Part shown: positions 34,029 to 44,311 of the stretch, one piece after another
How the letters are laid out: the number at the start of each line of letters is the position of its first letter
Position numbering within the stretch: position 1 is the first letter of the stretch
Source: an uncultured Collinsella sp.
GTDB taxonomy: Bacteria; Actinomycetota; Coriobacteriia; Coriobacteriales; Coriobacteriaceae
NCBI GenBank assembly: GCA_900541725.1
Contig: UQLB01000018.1
Location: forward strand, 1-49,759
Direction: 5' to 3'
Length of the DNA stretch: 49,759 nt
The notes under the pieces: generated by a model
Told to the model about the DNA's origin: nothing
Database searches by the model: none
The model's input: only the letters and a program-made list of their open reading frames with translations
Made by a program: the position numbers and the translations under genes

Positions 34029-34067
34029 AAAACCTGCATAATAAACCTGTCCCTTTTAGCAGGTTTT
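34029..34067. repeat. AAGGGACAG-family hairpin at the M18 gene stop codon
   Basis: AAAACCTGC (34029-34037) pairs exactly with GCAGGTTTT (34059-34067), and the stop codon at 34066 lies inside the right arm. The loop contains CCTGTCCC. Confidence 0.7.
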
Positions 34068-35451
34068 AGAGCTCCACGCTTTCGGCGCCGTTGATGGTTA
34101 GGTTTCGCTCGTAGAAAGCCGTGAGGGCGCGAATGGCGTACATCACGTCGCGTACGCCGCCGGTCTCGTAGCTTGAGTGCATGGCAAGCTGCGGCAGGCC
34201 CACGTCCACAGCATGCATGCTCGCCTGCATATTGGACAGATTGCCGAGCGTGGAGCCGCCGGCCATATCGCTCTTGTTGGCGAAGGCCTGCGTGGGCACG
34301 TCGGCGTCATCGCAGATGGCCTGGAACACCGCGCGGCTAAAGGCATCGGTGCAGTAGTGCTGGTTGGCGGCTTCCTTGATGACGATACCGCCGTTGAGCA
34401 CCACCTGATTGCGGGCATCGCACTTCTCGGCGTGGTTGGGGTGCACGGCATGTGCGTTGTCGCAGCTTACAAGCATCGAGGCAGCAAGTGCGCGATGGTA
34501 CGACTCGTCGTCAAAACCCAGCGATCCGTTGATGCGGCGCAGCGCGTCGGCCAAGAAGGTCGACATGGCACCCTGCTTGGTCTCGGAGCCAACCTCCTCG
34601 TTATCGAAGCAGCAGAAGACCGAGACGTCGTGCGCGTTTTCGGCGCCCAAAAATGCCTGTAGCGAGGTATAGACACAGGCCAGGTCGTCGAGCTTGGGCG
34701 TCGAGATAAACTCATCGGCCCAGCCCCAAATGCGCGCATCCTGACGATTGACCAGGAACAGATCGCGGCCCAGAATCTGCTCGGGCTCAACGTCCAGCTC
34801 GTCGGCGATCAGGGCATCGAAGTCACCCTGCTTAAGCTCGCCGGCGCTGATGAGCGGGCACAGGTCAACAGCTCGGTTGGGCGCAAAGCCCTCGTTAACG
34901 CCGCGGTTCATATGGATGGCAAGGCTCGGGATAATCGCGACTTCGCGCTCGGTGGCAAGCAGGCGGCTCTCAATACGGTCGCCTTCGCGTACCAACACGC
35001 GGCCCGCGAGCGCCAGCGGGCGGTCGAACCAGGTGTAGTCGATCATGCCGCCGTAGGCCTCGGTGTTCAGGCGCAGCGTCTCGCCTGCGCCGTCGAGCTC
35101 GGGCACGGCCTTGACCTTAAACGTCGGCGAATCGCTGTGCGACGCCGTGAGCTGAAAATGATAGTCACCGGCAACGCCGTCCTCGCCCCACGTCGCGGTC
35201 AGGTTCTCGCCCACCTTAAAGGCAATAACGCTCGAGGTATTGCGCTGCGTGTAATAACGCCCGCCCGGCTCGATGTCCCACGCCGCGTTCTCGGGCAGGT
35301 AGGTAAAGCCCGCCTCGTCGAGCTCGGCCATAATGGTCGCCGCCGTATGGAACATGCTGGGACATGCCTCGATAAAGTCGATGAGGTCGTTGGCGGCCTC
35401 GATATCGTCGGCCGTCACATGCGCGCGCTCGGGCGTTTCCTGATCCGTCAT
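34066..35451 (-). CDS. M18 family aminopeptidase
   Basis: 461 residues from ATG 35451, which follows GGGGAGAG; an upstream in-frame extension to 35562 is less likely. Metal-binding signatures of M18 are present: SHSDSPTFKVKAVPEL for the first His/Asp, FCCFDNEEVGSETKQG for the Asp-Glu-Glu group, and the C-terminal AMHSSYETGG with the last His. The enzyme is a dodecameric zinc peptidase that removes acidic or neutral N-terminal residues from peptides. It stands alone, convergent with the dehydrogenase gene. Confidence 0.9.
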   Translation of the reverse strand: MTDQETPERAHVTADDIEAANDLIDFIEACPSMFHTAATIMAELDEAGFTYLPENAAWDIEPGGRYYTQRNTSSVIAFKVGENLTATWGEDGVAGDYHFQLTASHSDSPTFKVKAVPELDGAGETLRLNTEAYGGMIDYTWFDRPLALAGRVLVREGDRIESRLLATEREVAIIPSLAIHMNRGVNEGFAPNRAVDLCPLISAGELKQGDFDALIADELDVEPEQILGRDLFLVNRQDARIWGWADEFISTPKLDDLACVYTSLQAFLGAENAHDVSVFCCFDNEEVGSETKQGAMSTFLADALRRINGSLGFDDESYHRALAASMLVSCDNAHAVHPNHAEKCDARNQVVLNGGIVIKEAANQHYCTDAFSRAVFQAICDDADVPTQAFANKSDMAGGSTLGNLSNMQASMHAVDVGLPQLAMHSSYETGGVRDVMYAIRALTAFYERNLTINGAESVEL

Positions 35452-35612
35452 GCTCTCCCCTTTCGCTGGGTTGATGGTCCCCTCCAGCATACCCCGCCAC
35501 GCCAGCGCCGCACTCTTCATTCCATGTTTAATCCCGCGCCGCTCACCAAGTTGAGCCATCATGCCCGCGCTCCTTTTGCGACAATTACGCTAACAGGACG
35601 AGAGGAGCCGTC

Positions 35613-36698
35613 ATGAAGCCACGTAACATTGCCATCGCCTGCGGTGTCGCGGGAGTCGCCGTCGGCCTTGCCGCTGCCACCGGTATCGTTTACCGCAAGC
35701 AAATCAAGTCCGCCGCGTCGCTCAAACGCTTGACCGGCTACGCGGATAGCTATGACCTGTACGCAATCGACATCGCCTACGACTACGATCTTGATCGCAT
35801 CATCGCCGCTGGCGTGCGCGACGACCAGGCCTACATCGATGCCGTGGTGGCGCAGGTACTGCCCGGTGTGCCGGTACATGTCCAGGCGCCCCAGTTTGCC
35901 TGCAGCGCTTTTGTCGCCGTAGATGCCGAAGGCCGCGTGCGCACCGGTCGCAATTACGACTTTAAGGACGACACCTCGGCGCTGCTGGTGCGCAATCACC
36001 CACGCGACGGCTATGCCTCCATCGGGTTTGCCGCCCTTAACAACCTGGGCGATAACACTCCGCTTGACTCCGTCGGCGGACGCGCCGCCGCACTCATGGG
36101 CCCGTTTGCCCAGCTCGACGGTGTTAACGAATGCGGCGTGTCCATTGCCGTACTCACTCTGGACTCCAAGCCCTGTGACCAGGACACGCAGCGCCCCGTC
36201 ATCAATACCTCGCTCGCCATCCGCCTGGTGCTCGACCGTGCCGCCACCACGCAAGAAGCTGTCGACCTGCTTTCCGCCTACGACATGCACGCCATGGCCG
36301 GACGCGACTACCACTTCTTTATCAACGACGCCGCCGGTGACGCGCGCGTAGTAGAGTGGGATCCGCGCGATCCGGACCGTGCTTTCAAAGCGACTCCTGT
36401 ACGCCAGGTTACGAACTTCTACGCCTGCTATGGCGACGAAGTGCTGCCCAACCAAAAGAATGGCGAGCTGGGCCATGGTAAAGAGCGCGCCGTCGCAATC
36501 GCCGATGTCCTTGACGCCCATGTCGGTGCCCAGGACGAAACGATTGTCTGGAAAGCCCTGCGTGCCGCAGCGCAAGAACCCAATCCGGAAGACATCACCA
36601 GCAATACGCAATGGTCGGTCGTCTTTGACAATACCGAACCCGCCGCCGCCATTACGCTGCGCCGCCACTGGGGCGACGTCGACGCCTTCGCACTGTAA
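35613..36698 (+). CDS. Linear amide C-N hydrolase (choloylglycine hydrolase-like)
   Basis: 361 residues. A hydrophobic N-terminal helix (about 5-27) is followed by about 70 residues and then FACSAFVAVDAEGRVRTGRNYDF, in which Cys97 is the likely nucleophile, with the following Arg and Asp matching the active site of bile-salt hydrolase and penicillin V acylase. NTN enzymes need the Cys at the N-terminus, so cleavage before Cys97 or export processing must occur, as in acyl-CoA:isopenicillin acyltransferases. Other family marks are NECGVSIAVLTLD and NTQWSVVFDN. Substrate could be bile salts, N-acyl amino acids or acyl-homoserine-like amides. GAGGAG lies before ATG 35613. Confidence 0.82.
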   Translation: MKPRNIAIACGVAGVAVGLAAATGIVYRKQIKSAASLKRLTGYADSYDLYAIDIAYDYDLDRIIAAGVRDDQAYIDAVVAQVLPGVPVHVQAPQFACSAFVAVDAEGRVRTGRNYDFKDDTSALLVRNHPRDGYASIGFAALNNLGDNTPLDSVGGRAAALMGPFAQLDGVNECGVSIAVLTLDSKPCDQDTQRPVINTSLAIRLVLDRAATTQEAVDLLSAYDMHAMAGRDYHFFINDAAGDARVVEWDPRDPDRAFKATPVRQVTNFYACYGDEVLPNQKNGELGHGKERAVAIADVLDAHVGAQDETIVWKALRAAAQEPNPEDITSNTQWSVVFDNTEPAAAITLRRHWGDVDAFAL

Positions 36699-36767
36699 GG
36701 ACCCAGGCTCGTCGACCTTACGCTCGCCTGACGTTGTTTACATTTCTATACGCTTGAGCTAACACGT

Positions 36768-36800
36768 TTTACCCCCGTATCAACAGTGTGCGGGGGTAAA
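36768..36800. terminator. Hairpin between the amide hydrolase and pfk genes
   Basis: TTTACCCCCG (36768-36777) pairs exactly with CGGGGGTAAA (36791-36800). Either a terminator for the upstream gene or a leader structure of pfk; a TATAAC lies 15 bases further on. Confidence 0.55.
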
Positions 36801-36838
36801 CTTATGCGCATGTTATAACTTGCCCGGAAGGATTCATC

Positions 36839-37918
36839 ATGCTTAGGATCGGTCTTCTTACCAGTGGCGGCGACTGCCAGGCGCTCAACGCCACCATGCG
36901 CGGCATTGTCAAAACGCTTATGACCAATAGCGAAGAGCCTATTGAGATCTATGGTTTTGAGGACGGCTACCAGGGCCTTATCTACAGCCGGTTCCGCGTC
37001 ATGACGCCCGCCGATTTTAGCGGCATCCTTACCCGTGGCGGCACCATCCTGGGCACGAGCCGTACGCCGTTCAAGCGCCTGGATATTCCCGAGGCCGACG
37101 GCGTCGAGAAGGTGCCGGCAATGGTCCACACCTATCATAAGCTGCAGCTCGACTGCCTGTTTATGCTGGGCGGCAACGGCTCCACCAAGACCGCCAACCG
37201 TCTGCGCGAAGAGGGCCTCAACGTCATCGCCCTGCCTAAGACCATCGATAACGACACCTGGGGCACCGAGCTGACGTTTGGCTTTACGAGCGCCATCGAC
37301 GTCGCCACCAAGTGCATCGACGACATTCACACCACCGCTTCGAGTCACGGCCGCGTGTTCGTTATCGAGATCATGGGCCACAAGGTTGGCTGGATCCCGC
37401 TATACGCCGGCGTCGCGGGCGGCGCGGATGTCATCTTGATTCCCGAGATCCCCTACGACATGGATAACGTCATCAAGACCATCGAGCATCGCATGGAGAC
37501 CGGCAGCCGCTTTACCATCGTGGCCGTCGCCGAGGGCGCTATCTCCAAGGAGGACGCGGCGCTGTCCAAGAAGGAGTACAAGAAGAAACTCGCCGAGCGC
37601 ACGAGCCCGTCGATCGTCTACGACATCGCCAAGGAGATCGAGGCCAAGACCGGTCGCGAGACCCGCGTCGCCATCCCCGGCCACACGCAGCGCGGCGGCC
37701 AGCCCGACGCCCAGGACCGCATCTTTGCGACCCAGTGCGGCGTCGAGGCGGCACTGGGCTGTCTACGCGGCGAGTTTGGCTACATGATCGCCCTGCGTGA
37801 CGGCAAGATGTGTCACATGCCGCTCGAGGATGTCGCCGGCAAGCTCAAGTATGTCGATCCCCAGAGCGATCTGGTGCGCGAGGCCAAGGCGTTGGGCATC
37901 AGCTTCGGCGACGAATAG
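36839..37918 (+). CDS. pfkA: 6-phosphofructokinase
   Basis: 359 residues. LLTSGGDCQALNATMRG starts the N-terminal nucleotide site; FMLGGNGSTKTA and PKTIDNDTWGTELTFGF cover the catalytic site, with the catalytic Asp127-type residue in TIDND; VIEIMGHKVGW is the fructose-6-phosphate loop. In E. coli numbering residue 104 is Gly, which favours ATP over pyrophosphate, residue 124 is Lys, as in pyrophosphate enzymes and many actinobacterial ATP enzymes, and residue 103 is Asn instead of Asp. The donor is therefore probably ATP but should be measured. The chain is about 40 residues longer than E. coli PfkA at its C-terminus. Standalone, convergent with the FtsX permease gene. Confidence 0.88.
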   Translation: MLRIGLLTSGGDCQALNATMRGIVKTLMTNSEEPIEIYGFEDGYQGLIYSRFRVMTPADFSGILTRGGTILGTSRTPFKRLDIPEADGVEKVPAMVHTYHKLQLDCLFMLGGNGSTKTANRLREEGLNVIALPKTIDNDTWGTELTFGFTSAIDVATKCIDDIHTTASSHGRVFVIEIMGHKVGWIPLYAGVAGGADVILIPEIPYDMDNVIKTIEHRMETGSRFTIVAVAEGAISKEDAALSKKEYKKKLAERTSPSIVYDIAKEIEAKTGRETRVAIPGHTQRGGQPDAQDRIFATQCGVEAALGCLRGEFGYMIALRDGKMCHMPLEDVAGKLKYVDPQSDLVREAKALGISFGDE

Positions 37919-38459
37919 CCTCGGCTGGAACTGCTCTCATCGGAGGCCCCAGGGCTTACCTCCCAAATCGTCCTCGGACATGTCAGGACCCCGCCGTGCG
38001 CTTCGCGCCGCGGGGTCCTTCCGTCCTGCGGAAAGATTTGGGAGGTAAGCCCTGGGGCCTCCTGCGGTAACTAGGGAGGCCGTGGCTATTCGTCTTCTTG
38101 CTGCGGGTGCCTGGGGTAGGATGCGGCGTGCATTTTTGGGAGTATTCAGCAGCCGAGGGTGCCTGCATACTGGATTTTGGGCGAAAGGCAGGCACCATGG
38201 GCCGCATCCTGTAAAAAAACGAGCGGCTCTAGAGGCGTTGGGACTCAGAATCGGGGCTTTCAGCGCGGTTTTGTGCACCCGCCCCCGCGCCCACGGACCC
38301 CGGGATGCTGAATACTCCGGAATTTGCACGGCGCCCCCTGGGGTACCTGTGGGCAAAAAGCAACCGCCCCGTCAAAGTATGCATTTGGCGGAGCGGTTTA
38401 TGCAAAAATACTGCTGCGGGCGCGTCGGCAGCTCGCTAGAACTTGAATCCCAGGACAGG
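37919..38459. other. Non-coding stretch of nested inverted repeats between convergent genes
   Basis: 541 bases with no credible gene. It holds the 28-bp repeat at 37942-38062 and three more exact inverted pairs: AGGATGCGGC 38118-38127 with 38201-38210, GGTGCCTGC 38158-38166 with 38188-38196, and GGAGTATTCAGCA 38139-38151 with 38306-38318. The first two are nested, the third interleaves with them, so the region can refold. Confidence 0.7.
37942..38062. repeat. Compound hairpin with perfect 28-bp arms
   Basis: Arms 37942-37969 and 38035-38062 are exact complements (GGAGGCCCCAGGGCTTACCT...). Inside lies a second stem, AGGACCCCG (37985-37993) with CGGGGTCCT (38011-38019). It begins about 25 bases after the pfk stop codon. 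Confidence 0.85.
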
Positions 38460-41225
38460 TTACTCGGCGCTCTTGAGGGCGCCGACCATGTCGATCTTAT
38501 TGAGAGTTCGGTTGGTGGCGAGGTTGACGATGATCGTAAAGCCGAAGGAAAGCACCACGGCAAGCACGTAGCTCAGCGGCTCGACTTCGACGTCAAAGTA
38601 CAGCGACGGCATCTGCAGGATGTACGTAAAGCTCTCGGCAAGCAGGCCACCCAGCGGCACGCCCAGTGCGGTGCCAATCGCCGTGAGGATCAACGTCTCC
38701 TTGTTGACGTAATGGTGTACCTCGCCACGGCGGAAGCCCAGCACCTTGATGGTCGCCAGCTCGCGCTCGCGCTCGGAGATATTCGTGTTGGACAACGTAA
38801 ACACCACCACAAACGACAGGCACGCCGCCATAAAGGTCACGAGCACCACGACGGAATTGATGATAGTGAAGTTCGCCTCGTAGTTCTGCCAATGTTCGGC
38901 CGTGCTCGAGATGGTGAGCCAACCGTCACTCTTAAGATTCTTGCTAAACGCAATCTGGTCGGCCGACGAGCCCTTAAGCAGCACAAAGATGCCGTTAAGA
39001 CGCGCGCTTCGGCCGAACGCGCGCTCATAGGTGCCCTGCGTCATATAGAGCGTGTTGCCCAAATAGTTGAGCGAGATGTCGCTGACTTTGACCTTGGCGA
39101 CGTTGAGCGACGAATCCTGGACCTGCGCCGTGTCGCCCGGCTGAATCCCAAGAACCAGCTGTGAACTCTTGCTCAGATACACGTCTCCGTCACGCAAAGA
39201 CAGTGGCTCTTTGGACTCATCCTCGAGACGCGCGTAGTCGTCCAGGTCGTTCGTGCGGTCATCGGGCACCACGATCAGCTGCACGGTCTCGCTCTTGCCG
39301 CCAAATGTAAAGGTGACGTTGTCGGTCATAATCGGCAGCGTCGAAGTCACGGTCACGTCGGAATCCTTAGCCGCGCTGCGCTCATCCAATGCCGCGCACG
39401 TCTGCGAAAAATCGTCGGGATTGGCAACCGCCAGCAAGTCATAGCGCGTGATATGCCCATACTGCTTGGGCGAAAGCGCGACCGACGTGTCGCGAATACC
39501 CATACCGCAGATCACAAGCGCGGTGCAACCCGCGATACCGAAGATGGTCATAAAGGCGCGCTTTTTGTAGCGAAACAGGTTACGTGCTGCCACCTTGTTC
39601 AAAAAGCCCATGCGGCGCCAGATAAAGCCGATGCGCTCGAGCAAGATACGCGAGCCGGCGCGCGGGGCCTTGGGGCGCATGAGCGAGGCCGGAGTCTCGG
39701 CCATCTCGTGGCGGCAGGCGATAATCGTGGCGCCCACCACGCCCACGGCAAACAGCGCCACCGAGACGATCGAGGACACGATGTCGTACGAAAGCAACAT
39801 CTGGGGCAGCGAGTACATGTCGTCGAACACCGTAAACAAGAACAGCGGCAGGCCCACAAATCCGATGATGTTGCCGAGCACGCCGCCGATCAGACAAGCC
39901 CACAGCGCATAGTCCACGTATTTGGACAGGATGCGTCCGCGCGAATAGCCGAGCGCCTTATACAGGCCGATGAGCGTGCGCTCCTCCTCGACCATACGCG
40001 TGGCGGTGGTAAGGCTGATGAGCACGGCGACGATAAAGAAGATGAACGGGAACACCGTGGCGATGGCTTCAATTGACGAGCTATCGCTCTCCACGCTCGA
40101 GTAGCTTGCGATATTGCCGCGGTCCTGGATGTACCAGGTGCATTCTCCCAGATCGGAAAGCTCGGCGCGGGCGTCGGCAAACTGTTGGTCGGCGGCGGCA
40201 CGGCGCTGGTCCAGGTCGGCTTGCGCCTGCGCACGCTCGTCGCTGCCCTCGGCCATGCGATTGATGTTGTCCTGCTCGATCCCAAAGAGCATGGCGGCCT
40301 GACGCTCGGCCGCATCCAAGCTTGTCGGCGTGTCGACCGTCAGCTCCTGAGCGCGCGCCTTCTCACGCTCCTCGCGGATCTTCTCTATATTGCCCTTGAC
40401 CTCATTGATCTTTGCCGCGTAGGCATCCGAATATGAGTTGAGATCCTTGGCTCCCTCGACGACCACGTGGACCGCGGAGTAGGAAGAAGATGTCGCGGCG
40501 TCCTCGCTCACATAGAACTTATAGTCCGCCGCCGAGGCGGCACGGAAGGCGTTGACCGTCGAGTCGGAGCTCACATCAGTGGGATCGAGAACCTCGGCCG
40601 TGATGGTGTAATCGCCATCGGCAAACTGATCCTTGGCGCTTTGGTTCGACGAGCTCGCATCGTTGGCAGCAAAGCTCACCGTATCGCCGAGCTTTTTGCC
40701 CGAAGCCTTCAGGAACTTCGAAGTCACCGCGACCTCATCGGCGCTCTCGGGCAAATCGCCGTTCACGAGCACTGGCTGATCGATATTCTCCTTGGAGAGA
40801 CTTTGCACGACCACGCGCTCGCGCGTTGTGCCCACGGCGGTGTAGGCGGTCTCGGTGTAGATGCCCTCGGCCGTTTCGACGCCATCGACCTCTTGGATGG
40901 CGTCGAGATCATCGTCAGTCAGGCCATAGGTCGACTGCACGTTAATGTCATAGACATTTTGCTGGTCGAAGTAGGCGTCAACCGAATCGCACAGGTCCTC
41001 GCAACCCGCCTTAAGGCCGCACATCACGCTCACGCCGAGCGCGGTGATCACGACGATAGACAAGAAGCGTTTGAGGCTGCCGCGAATCGTGCGGTAGACA
41101 CCGCGGCGAAACACCGTCGGCACCATATCGTTTGAGCTTTGGGCAGTGCGGTAGGTCGTAAAATCCTGCTCGCGCTCCGTGTTCTGCGCGTCGCGGCGTT
41201 GGCTGTTTTGGCGGTCCTGATCCAT
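38460..41225 (-). CDS. FtsX-type ABC transporter permease
   Basis: 921 residues from ATG 41225; a GTG four codons earlier overlaps the ATPase stop codon and is possible. One N-terminal helix (SLKRFLSIVVITALGVSVMCG) is followed by a large extracytoplasmic domain with a coiled coil near 280-360 (EKARAQELT...AQADLDQRRAAADQQF), three helices with the FtsX pattern (ISLTTATRMVEEERTLIGLYKALGYSRG), a connecting helix, a second external domain and a final set of three helices (ERERELATIKVLGFRRGEV). This is the mechanotransmission type, used for lipoprotein or peptide handling and antibiotic resistance rather than bulk transport. Its ATPase is the next gene upstream. Confidence 0.88.
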   Translation of the reverse strand: MDQDRQNSQRRDAQNTEREQDFTTYRTAQSSNDMVPTVFRRGVYRTIRGSLKRFLSIVVITALGVSVMCGLKAGCEDLCDSVDAYFDQQNVYDINVQSTYGLTDDDLDAIQEVDGVETAEGIYTETAYTAVGTTRERVVVQSLSKENIDQPVLVNGDLPESADEVAVTSKFLKASGKKLGDTVSFAANDASSSNQSAKDQFADGDYTITAEVLDPTDVSSDSTVNAFRAASAADYKFYVSEDAATSSSYSAVHVVVEGAKDLNSYSDAYAAKINEVKGNIEKIREEREKARAQELTVDTPTSLDAAERQAAMLFGIEQDNINRMAEGSDERAQAQADLDQRRAAADQQFADARAELSDLGECTWYIQDRGNIASYSSVESDSSSIEAIATVFPFIFFIVAVLISLTTATRMVEEERTLIGLYKALGYSRGRILSKYVDYALWACLIGGVLGNIIGFVGLPLFLFTVFDDMYSLPQMLLSYDIVSSIVSVALFAVGVVGATIIACRHEMAETPASLMRPKAPRAGSRILLERIGFIWRRMGFLNKVAARNLFRYKKRAFMTIFGIAGCTALVICGMGIRDTSVALSPKQYGHITRYDLLAVANPDDFSQTCAALDERSAAKDSDVTVTSTLPIMTDNVTFTFGGKSETVQLIVVPDDRTNDLDDYARLEDESKEPLSLRDGDVYLSKSSQLVLGIQPGDTAQVQDSSLNVAKVKVSDISLNYLGNTLYMTQGTYERAFGRSARLNGIFVLLKGSSADQIAFSKNLKSDGWLTISSTAEHWQNYEANFTIINSVVVLVTFMAACLSFVVVFTLSNTNISERERELATIKVLGFRRGEVHHYVNKETLILTAIGTALGVPLGGLLAESFTYILQMPSLYFDVEVEPLSYVLAVVLSFGFTIIVNLATNRTLNKIDMVGALKSAE

Positions 41226-41230
41226 GGGCG

Positions 41231-41932
<702 letters not shown>

Positions 41933-41990
41933 CGATTAATTCCCATCTGGTCGGATAACTCTTTAGTATTACCCATTTCGCACCGACCAA

Positions 41991-42021
41991 AAAGGGACAG
42001 GTTCATTTTGGCAGGTTTTAG
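41991..42021. repeat. AAGGGACAG-family hairpin at the kinase gene stop codon
   Basis: AAAAAGGGACAGGTTCATTT is followed by TGGCAGGTTTTA, and the stop codon (42018-42020) lies within it, exactly as at the M18 gene. Confidence 0.65.
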
Positions 42022-43397
42022 AGGCGGACGGTGAAGGTGATCTGGTTGCCGTGGCCGCAGACAGAAGCGCTCCCACCATGGGCTTCGGCGATGGCACGCA
42101 CCACGGATAGGCCCACGCCCGAGCCGCCCGTCTTGGAGCTGCGCGACACGTCCGCACGATAGAAGCGGTCGAACAATCGATCTAGGTCGCCTTCGGGCAG
42201 CTCGTCCACGGCGTTCGAAACGACAAGCTCGGCCGAACCTTTGCCTGCACCGCGTGAGACGGCACGCAGACTCAACTCAATTACACTGCCCTCACTCGCA
42301 TAGCGCGTGGCGTTATCCAGCAGCAGCTCAACCACCTGCGCCACCGCTGCAGCATCGGCATGGGCCCGCACGCCACTCGCAATCGACGTTGACAGACGCT
42401 TGCCACGCGAAACCGCCACCGACTCAAACGGCGACGCCGCCTTGTCCACTGCCTCCGAAAGATCGATCGATATCATGGTAAAGCCCGCCGAACCCTCGTC
42501 CATGCGAGCCAAAAACACCAGACGCTCCGTGAGCGCCGTCAACCGTGCAACCTGTTCGTGAATGCTCTGCGTCCACTCGCTCTCGCCGCTCTCGATCTCT
42601 TGCACCTCATTGGCGGCATCAATCACGGCCAGCGGCGTCTTGATCTCGTGGCTTGCATCGGTAATAAAGCGCTTTTGCTTGCTGTAGCTCTCGACCATCG
42701 GCCGAATCACCGCGCCCGAGGCACCCGCCACAATTGCCAACACCGCCAGCCAGCCAATGCAACTAATCGCCACGCTCGCGCTCAAAAACGAATGAAAGCT
42801 TGCAAGCTCGCGCGAGCAGTCCACAAACACATAGGTGGTCTCGTCGCCCTGAACCGTAACCGTATAGCGGTAGTTACCAGAAAAGCCCGAGGTCCAACCC
42901 TTGGAATATAGTCCTGCAGCGATGCGTGCAGCACGCTTGGCACCCACCGCGGCAATGCGGGCCGTGTTGACATCGGTCACCTGCCCACCGGCAATCGACA
43001 CCGTAAAGTAGCGCGTGTCGAAGGGAGACTCCGCCGTCATACCTTCGAAGTGCCCGGTGCGCATGACCACCCTGTCACCGGCAGCGGTCTTACCGGCGCC
43101 CACATCCTCGCCGAGATCGGTCTTGGGCTCATCCGTCCAATCGATGCCGTCCTTGCCCGCCAAGATATAGCCCAGACGAGCGTCGGCCATCTTGCAGACA
43201 TGCGAGTAGTTGACGATATTGATGCCGGCGATGATAAGCGTAAGCACGGCGGTCACGGCACCCATGGCAACCAGGATGAACTTACGACGCAGGCGACGTC
43301 CCATTGCACTGGCAGCATCGGCGCGCCCCGGATTACCCGAGTCCGCGCCCATGCCGAGCTTTGCCGTCGTGCGCTTCCACCACGCACTCGCGCTCAC
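42018..43397 (-). CDS. Two-component sensor histidine kinase
   Basis: 459 residues from GTG 43397. Two helices (about 42-64 and 204-230) flank an external domain of about 140 residues. The dimerisation box has KRFITDASHEIKTPLAVI with the phosphoacceptor His; the ATPase part has LLDNATRYA (N box), SGVGLSVVRAIAEAHGG (G box) and FDRFYRADVSRSSKTGG (F box). It begins within 3 bases of the stop codon of the response regulator gene. The external domain is of the kind that binds a small ligand; the signal is unknown. Predicted target: the ABC transporter genes downstream. Confidence 0.9.
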   Translation of the reverse strand: MSASAWWKRTTAKLGMGADSGNPGRADAASAMGRRLRRKFILVAMGAVTAVLTLIIAGINIVNYSHVCKMADARLGYILAGKDGIDWTDEPKTDLGEDVGAGKTAAGDRVVMRTGHFEGMTAESPFDTRYFTVSIAGGQVTDVNTARIAAVGAKRAARIAAGLYSKGWTSGFSGNYRYTVTVQGDETTYVFVDCSRELASFHSFLSASVAISCIGWLAVLAIVAGASGAVIRPMVESYSKQKRFITDASHEIKTPLAVIDAANEVQEIESGESEWTQSIHEQVARLTALTERLVFLARMDEGSAGFTMISIDLSEAVDKAASPFESVAVSRGKRLSTSIASGVRAHADAAAVAQVVELLLDNATRYASEGSVIELSLRAVSRGAGKGSAELVVSNAVDELPEGDLDRLFDRFYRADVSRSSKTGGSGVGLSVVRAIAEAHGGSASVCGHGNQITFTVRL

Positions 43398-43399
43398 GC

Positions 43400-44083
43400 C
43401 TATTCGCCCTCTTCAACAACCTCGAGCGAATAGCCCTGGTTGCGCGATGCACGGATGGCCACGTTGGCACCAAGCGCCGTCAGCTTTTTGCGCAGGTACG
43501 AGATGTAGACCCACACCACGTTGGCGCCTTCGGGCGCGTCCTCACCCCAAACCCCGAGCATCAGACGCTCGGTGGGCATGCGCGTGCCGGCGTTGCGCAT
43601 AAAGAGCTCCATAAGCTGAAACTCTCGATTGGCCAGGTGCTCCTCGCCCAAAGGGCCCACGAGTGTGCACGATGCCGTGTCGAGGCGCACGTTGCCCACG
43701 CTGAGCGTCGTGGCGTCAATTGCCGTCGCGGCACGCGTCATGGCGCGAATGCGTGCGAGCAGCTCCTTGGCGGCGAACGGCTTGGTCAGGTAGTCGTTGG
43801 CACCGGCATCCAGGCCCTCGACCTTATCGGACACCTCGCTTTTTGCCGTGAGCATGATGATGGGCAGTCGCTTACCGGCGGCGCGTGTGCGCTTGAGCAC
43901 CTCAATGCCATCCATGCCGGGCATCATGATGTCCAGGATTGCGGCGTCATAGTCGTTGGCGAGCAGATATTCGAGCGCCGTCAGACCGTCGAGGGCGGTG
44001 TCGACCTCGTAGTCGCTATGTTGAAGAATCGCGGTAAGGGCACGGGAGAGGCCGGGTTCGTCCTCGGCAAGCATCAGCTTCAT
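43400..44083 (-). CDS. OmpR-family response regulator
   Basis: 227 residues. The receiver domain starts MKLMLAEDEPGLSRA and has the phosphorylated Asp in AAILDIMMPGMDG and the switch Lys in YLTKPFAAKELLARI. The C-terminal winged helix reads LANREFQLMELFMRN and YISYLRKKLTALGA. It is the first gene of a tightly packed run: regulator, kinase (2-base gap), then ATPase and permease, so these four are likely one functional module. Confidence 0.92.
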   Translation of the reverse strand: MKLMLAEDEPGLSRALTAILQHSDYEVDTALDGLTALEYLLANDYDAAILDIMMPGMDGIEVLKRTRAAGKRLPIIMLTAKSEVSDKVEGLDAGANDYLTKPFAAKELLARIRAMTRAATAIDATTLSVGNVRLDTASCTLVGPLGEEHLANREFQLMELFMRNAGTRMPTERLMLGVWGEDAPEGANVVWVYISYLRKKLTALGANVAIRASRNQGYSLEVVEEGE

Positions 44084-44311
44084 AGTTGTTCCTTTGGCGC
44101 GCGGCTATACAGATTTCGATATTGCCGATGATAGCGCACCGCCAGCCGCCTTAGCGCAGCCTTAGCTGCTCAACCTGCACGTTTCTAAAAACGCTGGATA
44201 GGGCTTAGCCAAACTTAAGGCACATATGCCGAGCGCTTGGACGCATGCCGGCCGCGAAAGGACGGCGACTCGTTCTTTCAGGGTGTCTTGGCCATGCAAA
44301 GTGCTTGAACG

